64,000 nucleotides of DNA from NCBI GenBank assembly GCA_903952135.1, contig CAJBER010000051.1, positions 1-64,000 on the forward strand, in the 5' to 3' direction. The notes beneath the pieces were generated by a model. It was not told where the DNA came from. It saw only the letters and a list, made by a program, of their open reading frames with translations, and made no database searches. Made by a program: the position numbers and the translations under genes. Below are positions 36,257 through 46,836 of the stretch, piece after piece; the stretch's first letter is position 1; each line of letters opens with the position of its first letter. The stretch comes from an uncultured Algoriphagus sp. GTDB taxonomy: Bacteria > Bacteroidota > Bacteroidia > Cytophagales > Cyclobacteriaceae.

Positions 36257-39088
36257 ATGACCCAATCCCCTGCGGTACAGGAAGAATTCCTAGAAATATT
36301 TGGAGCCAGAGAGCACAATCTAAAGAACATTGACCTGAAGATTCCCCGCAACAAGGTGGTGGTTGTCACCGGGTTGAGCGGAAGTGGAAAAAGCTCCTTG
36401 GCATTTGACACCATCTATGCAGAGGGTCAGCGCAGGTACATGGAGAGTTTCTCGGCCTATGCCCGATCTTTTTTGGGGGGGATGGAGCGTCCCGATGTGG
36501 ACAAGATCAATGGTCTTTCACCAGTGATTGCCATTGAGCAAAAGACCACTTCCAAAAACCCAAGATCTACGGTCGGTACGGTCACCGAAATTTACGATTT
36601 CATGCGTCTCCTCTATGCCCGAGCAGCAGACGCTTTTTCCTACCATAGCGGCAAGCCCATGATCCGACAGACGGAGGATCAAATATTGGAACAGCTTTTC
36701 ACCAAGTTTGCTGGAAAAAAACTCTACCTCCTAGCCCCCGTGGTCAAAGGCCGAAAGGGACACTACCGAGAACTTTTTGAACAGGTGCGCAAGTTGGGAT
36801 TCTCCAAAGTGCGGGTGGATGGAGTCGTGCTAGAAGTAGCTCCCAAAATGCAGTTGGACCGCTACAAAATCCACGACATTGAGATCGTCATCGACCGCAT
36901 CGTAGCGGAAGAAAGCGATCGATTCCGAATTACTCAATCCCTAAAGTCTGCCTTGCAACATGGTAAGGGGGTGTTGATGATCCGGGAAGAAAGTGGGGAG
37001 ATTCACTATTTTTCCAAGTACCTGATGGACCCCGAAACGGGCCTTTCCTACGAGGAGCCTGCACCGAATAGCTTTTCGTTCAACTCCCCCTACGGCGCCT
37101 GCCCTAGCTGCAATGGCCTAGGGATTATGGAAGAAATTACCCGGGAAAGTATATTTCCAGACCCCAGCCTGAGCATTACCCGAGGAGGAATTGCCCCACT
37201 TGGGGAATACCGGGATATCTGGATTTTCAAAAAAATTGAAGCGCTACTCAAGCATTACAAATGTAGCCTGAGCACCCCGATCAAGGACCTGCCCGAAATG
37301 GTGATTGAGGTTCTTTTGTATGGAGACAAGATTGAGGTGGCCGTGGATTCGGTGAAGTATCCGGGGACCCAGTGGAATACGACCTTTGAGGGAATCATCA
37401 ATTTTCTCCAGAAATACCAAGAAGGAAGCTCCGACAAAATCCAGGAATGGGTGGCGGAGTTTACCATTTCTAAAACCTGTCCGGAATGCCAGGGCTACCG
37501 CCTCAAAAAAGAGGCACTTCATTTTAAGTTGGACGGCACCCATATTGGGGAGTTGGCTATGCTCGATATTCAAGGGCTAGCGAGCTGGTTTGAAGGGCTA
37601 GAATCACGCCTATCCGAAAAGCAGCAGCGCATCGGCGCGGAAGTGCTCAAGGAAATCCGAAAGCGGATCGGCTTTCTCCTCGACATCGGTTTGGACTACC
37701 TTTCGTTGAATAGACCCCTGCGCACCCTCTCTGGGGGTGAGGCCCAACGCATTCGTTTGGCTACGCAGATTGGCACACAGCTGGTCGGGGTGCTCTATAT
37801 TTTGGATGAACCCAGTATTGGTCTCCATCAGCGAGACAATGTAAAATTGATTCAGGCGCTGAAGCGACTTCGGGATCTGGGCAACTCCGTCCTGGTGGTC
37901 GAGCACGACAAGGACATGATGCTCGAGTCGGACTACATTGTGGACATGGGACCAGGAGCAGGAAGACACGGTGGCCATGTGGTCGCAGCAGGTCCTCCTG
38001 CCGAAATCCTCCAATCTGACTCGGTTACGGCACGTTACCTCCAAGGAAAGTTGGGTTTGGATATTCCAAGCACCCGAAGAGCAGGAACTGGAGAGCAGTT
38101 GGTCTTGAAAGGCGCGCATGGCAATAACCTGAAAAATGTAACGGTATCCTTTCCCCTAGGTACCTTGATCGTGGTCACTGGGGTGTCGGGGAGTGGAAAA
38201 AGTACGCTGATCCATGAAACCTTGTTTCCCCTGTTGAATCGGGAGTTTTACAACTCCAAAAAGGAGCCCATGCCTTTTGACCGAATTGATGGGTTGAAGC
38301 AGTTGGATAAGGTGATTGAAGTGGATCAAAGTCCGATTGGCCGGACCCCTAGATCCAATCCTGCAACCTACACAGGCATGTTTTCGGACATTCGCACGCT
38401 ATTTACCGAACTTCCAGAGTCCAAGATTCGGGGCTACAAGCCGGGCAGATTCTCTTTCAATGTCAAAGGGGGGCGCTGTGAAGATTGTGAGGGAGCAGGG
38501 ATGAAGTTGGTGGAGATGGATTTTCTTCCCGATGTCCACATTCCTTGCGAGACCTGCAAGGGCAAGCGCTACAATCGGGAAACCCTCGAGGTACGCTTCA
38601 AAGGAAAGTCCATTTCCGATGTGCTTGACATGACCGTCGAACAGGCGGTAGAATTCTTTGAATTTCAACCCAAAATCCTTCGAAAGGTCATTACCCTCAG
38701 TGAGGTGGGCTTGGGTTACATTACCTTGGGACAGCATGCCACCACACTTTCTGGAGGCGAGGCGCAGCGGGTGAAGTTGGCCACGGAACTGTCCAAAAAG
38801 GATACGGGCAAAACCTTCTACATTCTAGATGAGCCGACCACGGGCTTGCACTTTCAGGACATTGACTTGTTGATGAATGTACTACAGAAACTGGTGGATA
38901 AGGGCAATACCGTCTTGGTGATTGAGCACAACTTGGATGTAATCAAGGTGGCAGACTACTTGATTGATATGGGGCCCGAAGGAGGCAATAAAGGCGGTAC
39001 GGTGGTGGTGCAGGGAAGCCCAGAAAAAGTGGCTGCTCATCCAGACAGTCATACAGGAAGATTCTTGAAGCAGGAATTACATCGCTGA
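36257..39088 (+). CDS. uvrA: excinuclease ABC subunit A
   Basis: IFGAREHNLKNIDLKIPRNKVVVVTGLSGSGKSSLAFDTIYAEGQRRYMESFSAYARSFL; GGRCEDCEGAGMKLVEMDFLPDV. Confidence 0.97.
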   Translation: MTQSPAVQEEFLEIFGAREHNLKNIDLKIPRNKVVVVTGLSGSGKSSLAFDTIYAEGQRRYMESFSAYARSFLGGMERPDVDKINGLSPVIAIEQKTTSKNPRSTVGTVTEIYDFMRLLYARAADAFSYHSGKPMIRQTEDQILEQLFTKFAGKKLYLLAPVVKGRKGHYRELFEQVRKLGFSKVRVDGVVLEVAPKMQLDRYKIHDIEIVIDRIVAEESDRFRITQSLKSALQHGKGVLMIREESGEIHYFSKYLMDPETGLSYEEPAPNSFSFNSPYGACPSCNGLGIMEEITRESIFPDPSLSITRGGIAPLGEYRDIWIFKKIEALLKHYKCSLSTPIKDLPEMVIEVLLYGDKIEVAVDSVKYPGTQWNTTFEGIINFLQKYQEGSSDKIQEWVAEFTISKTCPECQGYRLKKEALHFKLDGTHIGELAMLDIQGLASWFEGLESRLSEKQQRIGAEVLKEIRKRIGFLLDIGLDYLSLNRPLRTLSGGEAQRIRLATQIGTQLVGVLYILDEPSIGLHQRDNVKLIQALKRLRDLGNSVLVVEHDKDMMLESDYIVDMGPGAGRHGGHVVAAGPPAEILQSDSVTARYLQGKLGLDIPSTRRAGTGEQLVLKGAHGNNLKNVTVSFPLGTLIVVTGVSGSGKSTLIHETLFPLLNREFYNSKKEPMPFDRIDGLKQLDKVIEVDQSPIGRTPRSNPATYTGMFSDIRTLFTELPESKIRGYKPGRFSFNVKGGRCEDCEGAGMKLVEMDFLPDVHIPCETCKGKRYNRETLEVRFKGKSISDVLDMTVEQAVEFFEFQPKILRKVITLSEVGLGYITLGQHATTLSGGEAQRVKLATELSKKDTGKTFYILDEPTTGLHFQDIDLLMNVLQKLVDKGNTVLVIEHNLDVIKVADYLIDMGPEGGNKGGTVVVQGSPEKVAAHPDSHTGRFLKQELHR

Positions 39089-39167
39089 AAATAGGCTTAA
39101 AATCAAGCCAATCACCCTCTTATCAAAATAGGAGGTCAACCTAGACTTCCTTCCTTAACTTTCACAC

Positions 39168-40220
39168 ATGAACAGAAGCACACTCTATTGGCTATTGCAG
39201 GTCTTGGGCTGGGGAAGCTTTGCTTTTGTCAATGTGTTTTTTGCTTCCTTATCGGAGGGGATTACGCCCCTTCAAACCTGGGCTTTCGTGGCTTTGTCTG
39301 CGTTTTATTTAGCCTCTACCCATGCTTTCAGGCTCTTAGTCAAGGCTTTCGGCTGGTTTAATCTGGGGGTTTTTCGATTGCTTGCTCAGGTAATCTTGGC
39401 AGTGATCGTCTTGGCGGTAAGCAACGTGTTTGCGCAGGTGCTGATCAATTTGGCTTTTGGAACGCTCAATCCTAATGCAGATTTCCGTGCCCTGGTGATC
39501 TCAGTCAACCTTTTTGTGAGCTCGCTCTACTACGGGTTTTGGGTCTTGCTCTATTTTGTGTTTCACTTTTTGGACAACTACAATACCACCCTTCGGTACG
39601 AAGCAAAAATCAATGAGATTCGGCTCAACCATTTGAAAAGCCAGCTCAACCCCCATTTTATTTTCAATGCCCTGAATTCCGTTCGTGCGCTTGTCGATGA
39701 GGATCCGGTCAAGGCGAAATCCGCCATCACGCAAATATCCAATATGCTCCGGTTCTCGCTGATGCTGGACAAAAAGCAGGTGATTGACCTGGCCGATGAG
39801 TTGGCCACTGTCAAAGATTATTTGGCGCTGGAATCCATCCGATTTGAGGAGCGCTTGCAAGTGGAATACCATATTGAGGAAGCGGCGTATTCCTACAAGA
39901 TCCCGCCGATGATGCTGCAGACCATCGTGGAAAATGCCATCAAGCATGGCATCTCCAACTTGGTGAAAGGGGGCTTGATCGAAATAAAATGCCGAGAAGG
40001 ACTAGAAGATGAATTGTACATCCAAGTCAAAAATAGTGGACATTACGAAGCCCAGTCTGCTAGCAAGCGCAAAGAAGAGGAAGGCCATGGGATAGACAAT
40101 ACCCAACAACGTTTAGCCCTTCTTTATGGCGATAAGGCAAGCTTCCGAATCTTCAATTCTGGAAGTCAATTTGTGATTACTGAAATTAAAATTCCGAAAC
40201 AAAGACTTACTTTAGACTAA
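39168..40220 (+). CDS. LytS-type sensor histidine kinase (His_kinase family)
   Basis: N-term TMs; LKSQLNPHFIFNALNSVRAL; PPMMLQTIVENAIKHGI. Confidence 0.92.
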   Translation: MNRSTLYWLLQVLGWGSFAFVNVFFASLSEGITPLQTWAFVALSAFYLASTHAFRLLVKAFGWFNLGVFRLLAQVILAVIVLAVSNVFAQVLINLAFGTLNPNADFRALVISVNLFVSSLYYGFWVLLYFVFHFLDNYNTTLRYEAKINEIRLNHLKSQLNPHFIFNALNSVRALVDEDPVKAKSAITQISNMLRFSLMLDKKQVIDLADELATVKDYLALESIRFEERLQVEYHIEEAAYSYKIPPMMLQTIVENAIKHGISNLVKGGLIEIKCREGLEDELYIQVKNSGHYEAQSASKRKEEEGHGIDNTQQRLALLYGDKASFRIFNSGSQFVITEIKIPKQRLTLD

Positions 40221-40234
40221 TTAATCCAATTGAT

Positions 40235-40969
40235 ATGAGAGCCCTGGTAATTGATGATGAACGCCTAGCCCGCAAGGAGCTAATCAATTTGTTGAATCAG
40301 CTGGAAACAGTGGAAGTGGTAGGGGAGGCCGTGAATGTGGAGGACGCCAAAGAAAAGATTGATCAACTCCAACCGGACGTCATATTTCTAGACATTCAGA
40401 TGCCTGAGAAAACAGGCTTTGATCTCTTGGAGGAGTTGGACAACTTGCCCCATGTCATTTTCACCACTGCCTACGACGAGTATGCGCTGAAGGCTTTTCA
40501 GGTCAATGCGCTAGACTACTTACTCAAGCCGATTGAGCCGAAGCGGTTGGAAGATGCTGTACTGAAACTTCAGGGAAAAATGGAGGGCATCGCCAAACGT
40601 GAAGAGCAGGAAGGAATTGGTAATTCTAAGAAACTTACCCTAGAGGATCAGGTATTTGTCAAGGATGGTGACCGCTGCTGGTTTGTGCGATTATCCAATG
40701 TGCGCCTTTTTGAGTCAGATGGCAATTACATCAAAGTCTATTTTGACAACTTCAAGCCGATGATTCACAAATCCTTGAATGCCTTGGATGAGCGCTTGGA
40801 CGAGAAATCATTCTTTAGAGCCAGTCGCAAGCACATCATCAACCTGGGCTGGGTGGAGGCCATTGAACCTTGGTTTAACGGGGGTCTAGTAGTCACCCTC
40901 AAGGGAGGAGATCGTATCGAAGTCAGCCGACGACAGGCAGCACGCTTCAAAGAAATGATGAGTTTGTAA
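40235..40969 (+). CDS. LytTR-family response regulator
   Basis: MRALVIDDERLARKEL...VIFLDIQMPEKTGFDLL receiver; C-term FFRASRKHIINLGWVEAIEPWFNGGLVVTLKGGDRIEVSRRQAARFKEMM LytTR. Confidence 0.94.
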   Translation: MRALVIDDERLARKELINLLNQLETVEVVGEAVNVEDAKEKIDQLQPDVIFLDIQMPEKTGFDLLEELDNLPHVIFTTAYDEYALKAFQVNALDYLLKPIEPKRLEDAVLKLQGKMEGIAKREEQEGIGNSKKLTLEDQVFVKDGDRCWFVRLSNVRLFESDGNYIKVYFDNFKPMIHKSLNALDERLDEKSFFRASRKHIINLGWVEAIEPWFNGGLVVTLKGGDRIEVSRRQAARFKEMMSL

Positions 40970-41038
40970 GAAAGCAGGCTTCAGTTTCAAGCCAGAGTTT
41001 TCTCAACCTTCACTTTATTTTATCTCAAAAAAGAGGAC

Positions 41039-41455
41039 ATGCCTTTTACCAAAATTACAATTCAGGCTGCCGTATTAGCCGACCGAACTAAAGCCTGGTC
41101 ACATTATACCGAGCCCGCCCACATTACCCAGTGGAATTTTGCTTCTGAAGACTGGTGCTGCCCTACAGCTAGTACTGATTTAGTACCGGGAGGAAAATTT
41201 TCTTGGCGAATGGAAGCAAAGGATGGAAGTTTTGGCTTTGACTTCGAAGGAGAATTTACCGAGATCGTTCCACTTGAAAAACTAAAGTATGTTTTCATGG
41301 ATCAACGAGAGGCTGAAATCACGTTTACTGACCTGCCTGAAGGAACCCTGGTCCAAATTGTCTTTGATGCTGAAAACGAGAATAGTTTGGAACTTCAGCA
41401 ATCTGGATGGCAATCCATTTTGAATAACTTCAAGTCCCATACGGAGAAAAGTTAA
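41039..41455 (+). CDS. SRPBCC (AHSA1-like) domain protein
   Basis: KAWSHYTEPAHITQWNFASEDWCCPTASTDLVPGGKFSWRMEAKDGSFGFDFEGEFTEI. Confidence 0.85.
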   Translation: MPFTKITIQAAVLADRTKAWSHYTEPAHITQWNFASEDWCCPTASTDLVPGGKFSWRMEAKDGSFGFDFEGEFTEIVPLEKLKYVFMDQREAEITFTDLPEGTLVQIVFDAENENSLELQQSGWQSILNNFKSHTEKS

Positions 41456-41493
41456 TTTTTTCCTCCAGAGGCACCTCTCCTCATTTCACCAAA

Positions 41494-42840
41494 TTACAGC
41501 AGGTCATTCGCCAAGTTGGCCAACTCAGAGCGTTCCCCTTTTTCCAGTTTCACGTGTGCATAGAGCGGATGATCCTTTACCCGATCGATGAGGTAGGATA
41601 GTCCATTGGATTGTGCATCGAGGTAAGGCGTGTCGATTTGAAATACATCTCCCGTAAAGATGATTTTGGTATTTTCTCCAGCCCGAGAAATGATGGTTTT
41701 GATTTCGTGGGGGGTGAGGTTTTGAGCCTCGTCGACGATAAAGAAAATATTGGAGAGCGACCTGCCACGAATGTAGGCAAGTGGCTGGATGACCAACTTT
41801 TCTTGGTTGACCAGCTCGGTGATTTTTTGGTATTCCTTGTCGGTTTCCTTGTATTGATTTTGGATAAATTTCAAGTTATCCCAAAGCGGCTCCATGTAAG
41901 GGTTGAGCTTGGACTTGATGTCCCCAGGAAGGTATCCAATGTCTTTGTTGGACAGGGGTACGATGGGTCGAGCCAGGAATATTTGTTTGTATTCACGTCG
42001 TTGCTCCAGTGCTCCTGCGAGGGCAAGGAGGGTCTTTCCCGTTCCGGCCACTCCTTGGATGGATACGAGTTTGATGCGTGGATTTAGAATGGCATGCAAA
42101 GCAAAGGTCTGCTCGGCATTGCGTGGCTTGATGTTGTAGGCCAACTGCTTGTCGACCCGGGTCAACACGTTTTCATCGGAGTTGTAATAGGCGAGTACCG
42201 AATGCTTTTGGCTCTTTAAAATGTAGAAGGCATTCGCCTTTCGTTTCCGATTGCCAAGAATCACCTTTGCCTCAATGGAGCCACGTTCGTAAAGCGAGTT
42301 GATCGCGAGGGGATCCAAGTCTTCCAAGAGGTACTTGCCTGTATTCTCTAGTTCGACGATGTTTTTGATTTTCCCTGTTTCGTAATCCTCTGCGAGGATA
42401 TCTAGGGATTTTGCCTTCAGGCGGAGGTTGATGTCCTTGGAAACGAGGATGACCTTTCTGTCTTTTTCATGCTGCTTGAGGTAGAGGGCGGCATTCAGGA
42501 TTTTGTGGTCGTTCTTTTCCTCTCCGAAAATCACGTTGGCATTCAGGTTGTTGTCGGGATTCATCAACACCTTGAAATTACCCTTCGTTTTACCATTCAG
42601 AGGAGTCCATTCGTGGATCATGTGATCTTGAGATAGTTTATCCAGCAGTCGGATAAATTCCCGGGCCTCAAAATTTTTGGTGTCGTTGCCTTTTTTGAAT
42701 TGGTCCAGCTCCTCTAGGACGGTGATCGGGATGACCACGTCGTGCTCGGCAAAATTCATGATGGAGCTGTGGGTGTAGAGGATTACAGAGGTATCCAGTA
42801 CAAAGATTTTCCGGTCTTTATCGGATTTGGCTTTAGGCAT
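41494..42840 (-). CDS. PIN-PhoH family ATPase
   Basis: KIFVLDTSVILYTHSS PIN; GVAGTGKTLLALAGALEQ; IIVDEAQNLTPHEIKTIISRAGENTKIIFTGD PhoH. Confidence 0.94.
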   Translation of the reverse strand: MPKAKSDKDRKIFVLDTSVILYTHSSIMNFAEHDVVIPITVLEELDQFKKGNDTKNFEAREFIRLLDKLSQDHMIHEWTPLNGKTKGNFKVLMNPDNNLNANVIFGEEKNDHKILNAALYLKQHEKDRKVILVSKDINLRLKAKSLDILAEDYETGKIKNIVELENTGKYLLEDLDPLAINSLYERGSIEAKVILGNRKRKANAFYILKSQKHSVLAYYNSDENVLTRVDKQLAYNIKPRNAEQTFALHAILNPRIKLVSIQGVAGTGKTLLALAGALEQRREYKQIFLARPIVPLSNKDIGYLPGDIKSKLNPYMEPLWDNLKFIQNQYKETDKEYQKITELVNQEKLVIQPLAYIRGRSLSNIFFIVDEAQNLTPHEIKTIISRAGENTKIIFTGDVFQIDTPYLDAQSNGLSYLIDRVKDHPLYAHVKLEKGERSELANLANDLL

Positions 42841-43057
42841 CAGCAGGAAAAGGATTGGAATGAACGTTTCTAAAATTTAGAAAAATATCTCCATCTCGTT
42901 GCCAATTTCTACAATAAATTATAGTTAAGAAATTTAAAAGAAAGAGTACTTGACTGACAATCAAAGGAATAAAAACGTAGGCCAGAAAAAAATGGCAGCC
43001 ACCAAGGTGGAAATCCCAGTTTGGGGTAGGCAAATGCCGGAGTCTAGGCGAATTTAT

Positions 43058-45997
43058 TTAGTCAAGTAATGCGCGGATATCGTCATTATCCAAGCTCTTC
43101 ATGAAGCTTTCCTCATTACTAATCAGCTCCCCTGCAAGGGCAAGTTTGCGGTCTTGAAGTGCCATGATTTTCTCTTCTACTGATCCACGGCTGATAAACT
43201 TGTAGATGATCACCTTATTCTCCTGTCCAATACGGTGCGCCCGGTCGATCGCCTGCGCTTCAACGGCAGGATTCCACCAGGGATCGAGGAGAAATACATA
43301 TTCTGCCTTGGTCAAGTTCAATCCCACTCCCCCAGCCTTGAGGGAAATCAAAAATACCTTGCAGTCCTCCTGGGTTTGGAATTTCTCCACCTGAGCCTGT
43401 CGGTCTCTGGTAGCACCATCTAAATACGCATAGGGGATTTTTTCGGCATCCAAAAACTCCCGAACGATGGACAAGTGACGTACAAATTGGCTAAACACCA
43501 ACACCTTGTGGTTCTCGGAGATGGTCTCTTGAAGCATGTAGGTGATGTCCTCCAACTTACCTGACTCTCCCGTGTAGTCTTCTCGAACGAGCTTGGGGTG
43601 GTTGGCAATCTGCCGGAGCTGGGTAAGTCCACGAAGGAGAGTAAACTGCTGACTTCCTCGACCAGTACCTGCCAATTCCCCAATGATTTTTTCTCGGTAA
43701 TAGCTCTTTACCTCTTCATACACCTTTTCTTGGGCAGCAGTCATGTCCGAGTATTTCACGTTGGTGATTTTCTCTGGGAGATCCTTCGCTACTTGAGATT
43801 TTAGTCGGCGAAGGATAAAAGGCTTGATCATGGCATGCAAGCGAGCCGCTTTTTCTCGGTCGTGCTGCTTTTCGATGGGCTGTAGAAATTGCTTTTTGAA
43901 GATCAGCTGGTTGCCCAGCAGTCCTGGATTCACAAAGTTCATCTGTGACCAGAGGTCCATGGTGCCATTTTCTACCGGCGTACCTGTCAGGATAAGACGC
44001 CGCTTGCTTTTCAGTTTATTGACAGCGGTAGCGATATTGGAATTCGGGTTTTTGATGGCCTGAGACTCATCCAAGATCACGTAATTGAAGTAAAACTGGC
44101 TGAGCTGCTCGATGTCCATGCGGACAATGCCGTAGGAGGTCAAGACCACATCGTATCCTCGAAATTTCCAAGGATCCTTATTCCGCTGCGTACCTGAATA
44201 CACTAAGATTTTGAGGCCTGGAGCAAACTTTTTGGCTTCCAACTCCCAGTTGTAAATCAGGGAAGTAGGCATCACGAGTAAGGAAGCAAAACCATCGTTT
44301 TCCTCCTTTTCATAGGCCAAAAGGGCCAAAGTTTGTACGGTTTTACCAAGACCCATGTCGTCAGCGAGGCATCCGCCAAACTGGTATTCGTTCAAAAAGC
44401 GGAGCCAGTTGTAACCTGCATTCTGATAAGGACGAAGGGCCCCTTTGAAGGTAGCGGGCAGCGCATAGTCATCAATAGCGTCAAAGTTGCGGAGACGCTC
44501 CAGCTTCAAGCTCAGGTTGAGGCGAATCAACTCCCCGTTCTGTAGTTCTCTGGCAAAGGCCAAGTGGTGCTTTCGGAGAACGAGCTCTTCAGCACTCCGT
44601 TCTTCGATGAAGTTGAATAGCTCGGAATAGTTGACAAACCAAGAGGCAGGGATAACGGCAATTTCTCCATTTGGGAGTTCAAACTCATGCTTGCCCTGGA
44701 TTAGTAGCTTGCGAAGTTTGGCAAAAGGCACCAGGTAAATGCCGAACTTGATCAGTGCCTTGACATCAAACCAGTCGATATTTTCATTGACTTCAATCGT
44801 AATTTGGGCTCTACCGATATGGTAGGTTTTTCCATTGAGCCCCCCTTTCTGAACCACCTTGATCTTATTTTCTAGCAGGTAATCCTCGTTGTTCCCGAGC
44901 CATTCAAAAGCCTGAGTTTTGGGAAGGGCGGTTTTGCCATGCATGAATTCCAGCCCTTTTTTCTTGAGAATAGTCAGGTAGCGCTCCTCCAGTTTGGTGG
45001 TACGGACGGTTTTGAAAAAAGTAAAATTGCCATCCTTTTCTTCGTAGCGGCAGGAATTGCCACTTCCTTCTCCAGCATTGAGGAGGGTGCCAAAATCAAA
45101 TTCTCCGTACTTGAATCGAGGCTCAAGAACAATGATATCTTCGGCTGGGGTGGTGATTTCCTCTCCAAAGAGAGTTTCTGTGGATACCCCACCTGGCAGG
45201 CCACTTACGGCCAAGAGGGCCTCTGGGGTGCCTTGTTCAGTGTGAATATCAAATCCTTTGGCCACTACCTCAAATTGTGTAATCAAGGAGGTGACAAACT
45301 TGCGGTAATATTCAGGTTCAAACTTTCGTTCGATCAGAATCGCATTTTTATTCAGGAAGGGTTGCAATTTTTTGCCATCGATTCCTTTTTCAAAGTGAAA
45401 AAGTTGCTGGTTGACGACTAGCCAGGCGGGTTCCTTGCAGACCAAATAGCCCCCCTTGTGCTGCCAGTTTAGTTTTTGTCCTTGAAACTTGATTAAGGGG
45501 TAGTACTGGGTATTGAATTCTCCTTTGTCGAAGTGAAACAGTACTGTAGCGGGCTCCGCCTGAACACTAATTTCTTTGCCGGTTGGATTTCCATCCGAAG
45601 CGGTTTCAAACAAGCGCTTCCCGATCAGTAAGGGCAAAATTTTGGCCCGTTTAATCTCCAAGTTTTTAAACAACAATTCTTGGATGGTTGGGTCAGCAGT
45701 CTTTGGATCAAAAATTTTGCGGAGGAATTCTTTCGGTTTTAGATTCCCTTTTTTCATGTAAGGTTTGACCACCACGTCTTGCTGCATGCTGTCCATCAGG
45801 CGGATCAACTCGTAATCTTGTTCCTCTAGTCCCGTATCAAATTCTTTCGCATTCGCAGAACTTATATTTTGATAGGCATAAGTAAGCCTTCCTTTATCAT
45901 CTAAAGGAACTACATAGGATTCAAAAAGTAAGCCCAAATATTCGTGGCTGTAAATTGAATAAACAAGCTGAAATGGCTGATCTGGATCAACAATCAT
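43058..45997 (-). CDS. SNF2-family DEAD/DEAH box helicase
   Basis: GCLADDMGLGKTVQTLALLAY; VILDESQAIKNPNS; LLDPWWNPAVEAQAIDRAHRIGQ. Confidence 0.95.
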   Translation of the reverse strand: MIVDPDQPFQLVYSIYSHEYLGLLFESYVVPLDDKGRLTYAYQNISSANAKEFDTGLEEQDYELIRLMDSMQQDVVVKPYMKKGNLKPKEFLRKIFDPKTADPTIQELLFKNLEIKRAKILPLLIGKRLFETASDGNPTGKEISVQAEPATVLFHFDKGEFNTQYYPLIKFQGQKLNWQHKGGYLVCKEPAWLVVNQQLFHFEKGIDGKKLQPFLNKNAILIERKFEPEYYRKFVTSLITQFEVVAKGFDIHTEQGTPEALLAVSGLPGGVSTETLFGEEITTPAEDIIVLEPRFKYGEFDFGTLLNAGEGSGNSCRYEEKDGNFTFFKTVRTTKLEERYLTILKKKGLEFMHGKTALPKTQAFEWLGNNEDYLLENKIKVVQKGGLNGKTYHIGRAQITIEVNENIDWFDVKALIKFGIYLVPFAKLRKLLIQGKHEFELPNGEIAVIPASWFVNYSELFNFIEERSAEELVLRKHHLAFARELQNGELIRLNLSLKLERLRNFDAIDDYALPATFKGALRPYQNAGYNWLRFLNEYQFGGCLADDMGLGKTVQTLALLAYEKEENDGFASLLVMPTSLIYNWELEAKKFAPGLKILVYSGTQRNKDPWKFRGYDVVLTSYGIVRMDIEQLSQFYFNYVILDESQAIKNPNSNIATAVNKLKSKRRLILTGTPVENGTMDLWSQMNFVNPGLLGNQLIFKKQFLQPIEKQHDREKAARLHAMIKPFILRRLKSQVAKDLPEKITNVKYSDMTAAQEKVYEEVKSYYREKIIGELAGTGRGSQQFTLLRGLTQLRQIANHPKLVREDYTGESGKLEDITYMLQETISENHKVLVFSQFVRHLSIVREFLDAEKIPYAYLDGATRDRQAQVEKFQTQEDCKVFLISLKAGGVGLNLTKAEYVFLLDPWWNPAVEAQAIDRAHRIGQENKVIIYKFISRGSVEEKIMALQDRKLALAGELISNEESFMKSLDNDDIRALLD

Positions 45998-46145
45998 GAC
46001 AATTAAAAAAAGTAGTATATATATTATTCACTTTTATAATCTTCTTTTCCAAACAGGTGGACCTACTTGATAGCTACACGAAAAGGAAAATTACGGATTA
46101 AATCAGTATTTTTTGCGATTTACCCTGATTTTTTTGGAGAAAAAA

Positions 46146-46173
46146 AAGAGAGGCCTAACTAATGACCTCTCTT
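46146..46173 (-). terminator. terminator-like hairpin downstream of lspA
   Basis: A-run then AAGAGAGG-CCTAACTAATGA-CCTCTCTT; U-tract on minus strand. Confidence 0.65.
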
Positions 46174-46199
46174 CTCAACTTCTGTAAGTAGCGTTTGAT

Positions 46200-46826
46200 T
46201 TACTGTTCTTCCTCTACCTCTTGAGGAGGAGTTATTTTCTCAGATTTATTATCCGGAAAAAAGCGATTTTGAAAAATTAAGATGATGGCAACTCCAATAA
46301 ATATGGAGGCATCTGCCACATTGAAAATTGGCCAAAGTGCGGTATATCCACCACCCCAAAGCGGTACCCATTCAGGGATGTACCCTTCCCATATGTCGAA
46401 ATAAAACATATCAACCACCTGCCCATGAAACCAAGGTGTTGGTGCATTGTAGGGGGCATTATCAAGCCATACGCCATAAAATACCGAATCCACCAAGTTG
46501 CCAATAGCTCCTCCTAAAATCAGGGCAATGCAAAAAGTATATCCTACATGTGTTTTTTGCTTTATTAGGTAATGAAGGTAATACCCAATCCCCACCATGG
46601 CCACCAAACGGAAGGAAGTAAGGATCATTTTCCCATATTCGGAGCCTAGCTCCATTCCAAAGGCCATTCCAGGATTGGTGGTGTAGTGTAATTTAAACCA
46701 GTCTCCAAAAATTTGGATTTGCCCAGGGCTGCCAAAGTCCATTTGAAAGTGCACCCACATTTTAGTGGCCTGATCTAGGGCGATCACCAAAAATGCAATT
46801 CCGAAATACTTGAGGTAGTTGTTCAT
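46200..46826 (-). CDS. lspA: lipoprotein signal peptidase (signal peptidase II)
   Basis: IALDQATKMWVH; TNPGMAFGM; LGGAIGNLVDSVFYGVWLD; FNVADASIFIGV. Confidence 0.95.
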   Translation of the reverse strand: MNNYLKYFGIAFLVIALDQATKMWVHFQMDFGSPGQIQIFGDWFKLHYTTNPGMAFGMELGSEYGKMILTSFRLVAMVGIGYYLHYLIKQKTHVGYTFCIALILGGAIGNLVDSVFYGVWLDNAPYNAPTPWFHGQVVDMFYFDIWEGYIPEWVPLWGGGYTALWPIFNVADASIFIGVAIILIFQNRFFPDNKSEKITPPQEVEEEQ

Positions 46827-46836
46827 GTGCGAAAAG

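Noticed and set aside
35650-36414. 254-aa minus-strand ORF
   Set aside because: Antisense across the nos/uvrA junction; no family pattern.
42867-42883. TTTCTAAA-A-TTTAGAAA palindrome upstream of the PIN-PhoH gene
   Set aside because: AT-only-like palindrome in AT-rich DNA; kept only as a weak note without supporting context.
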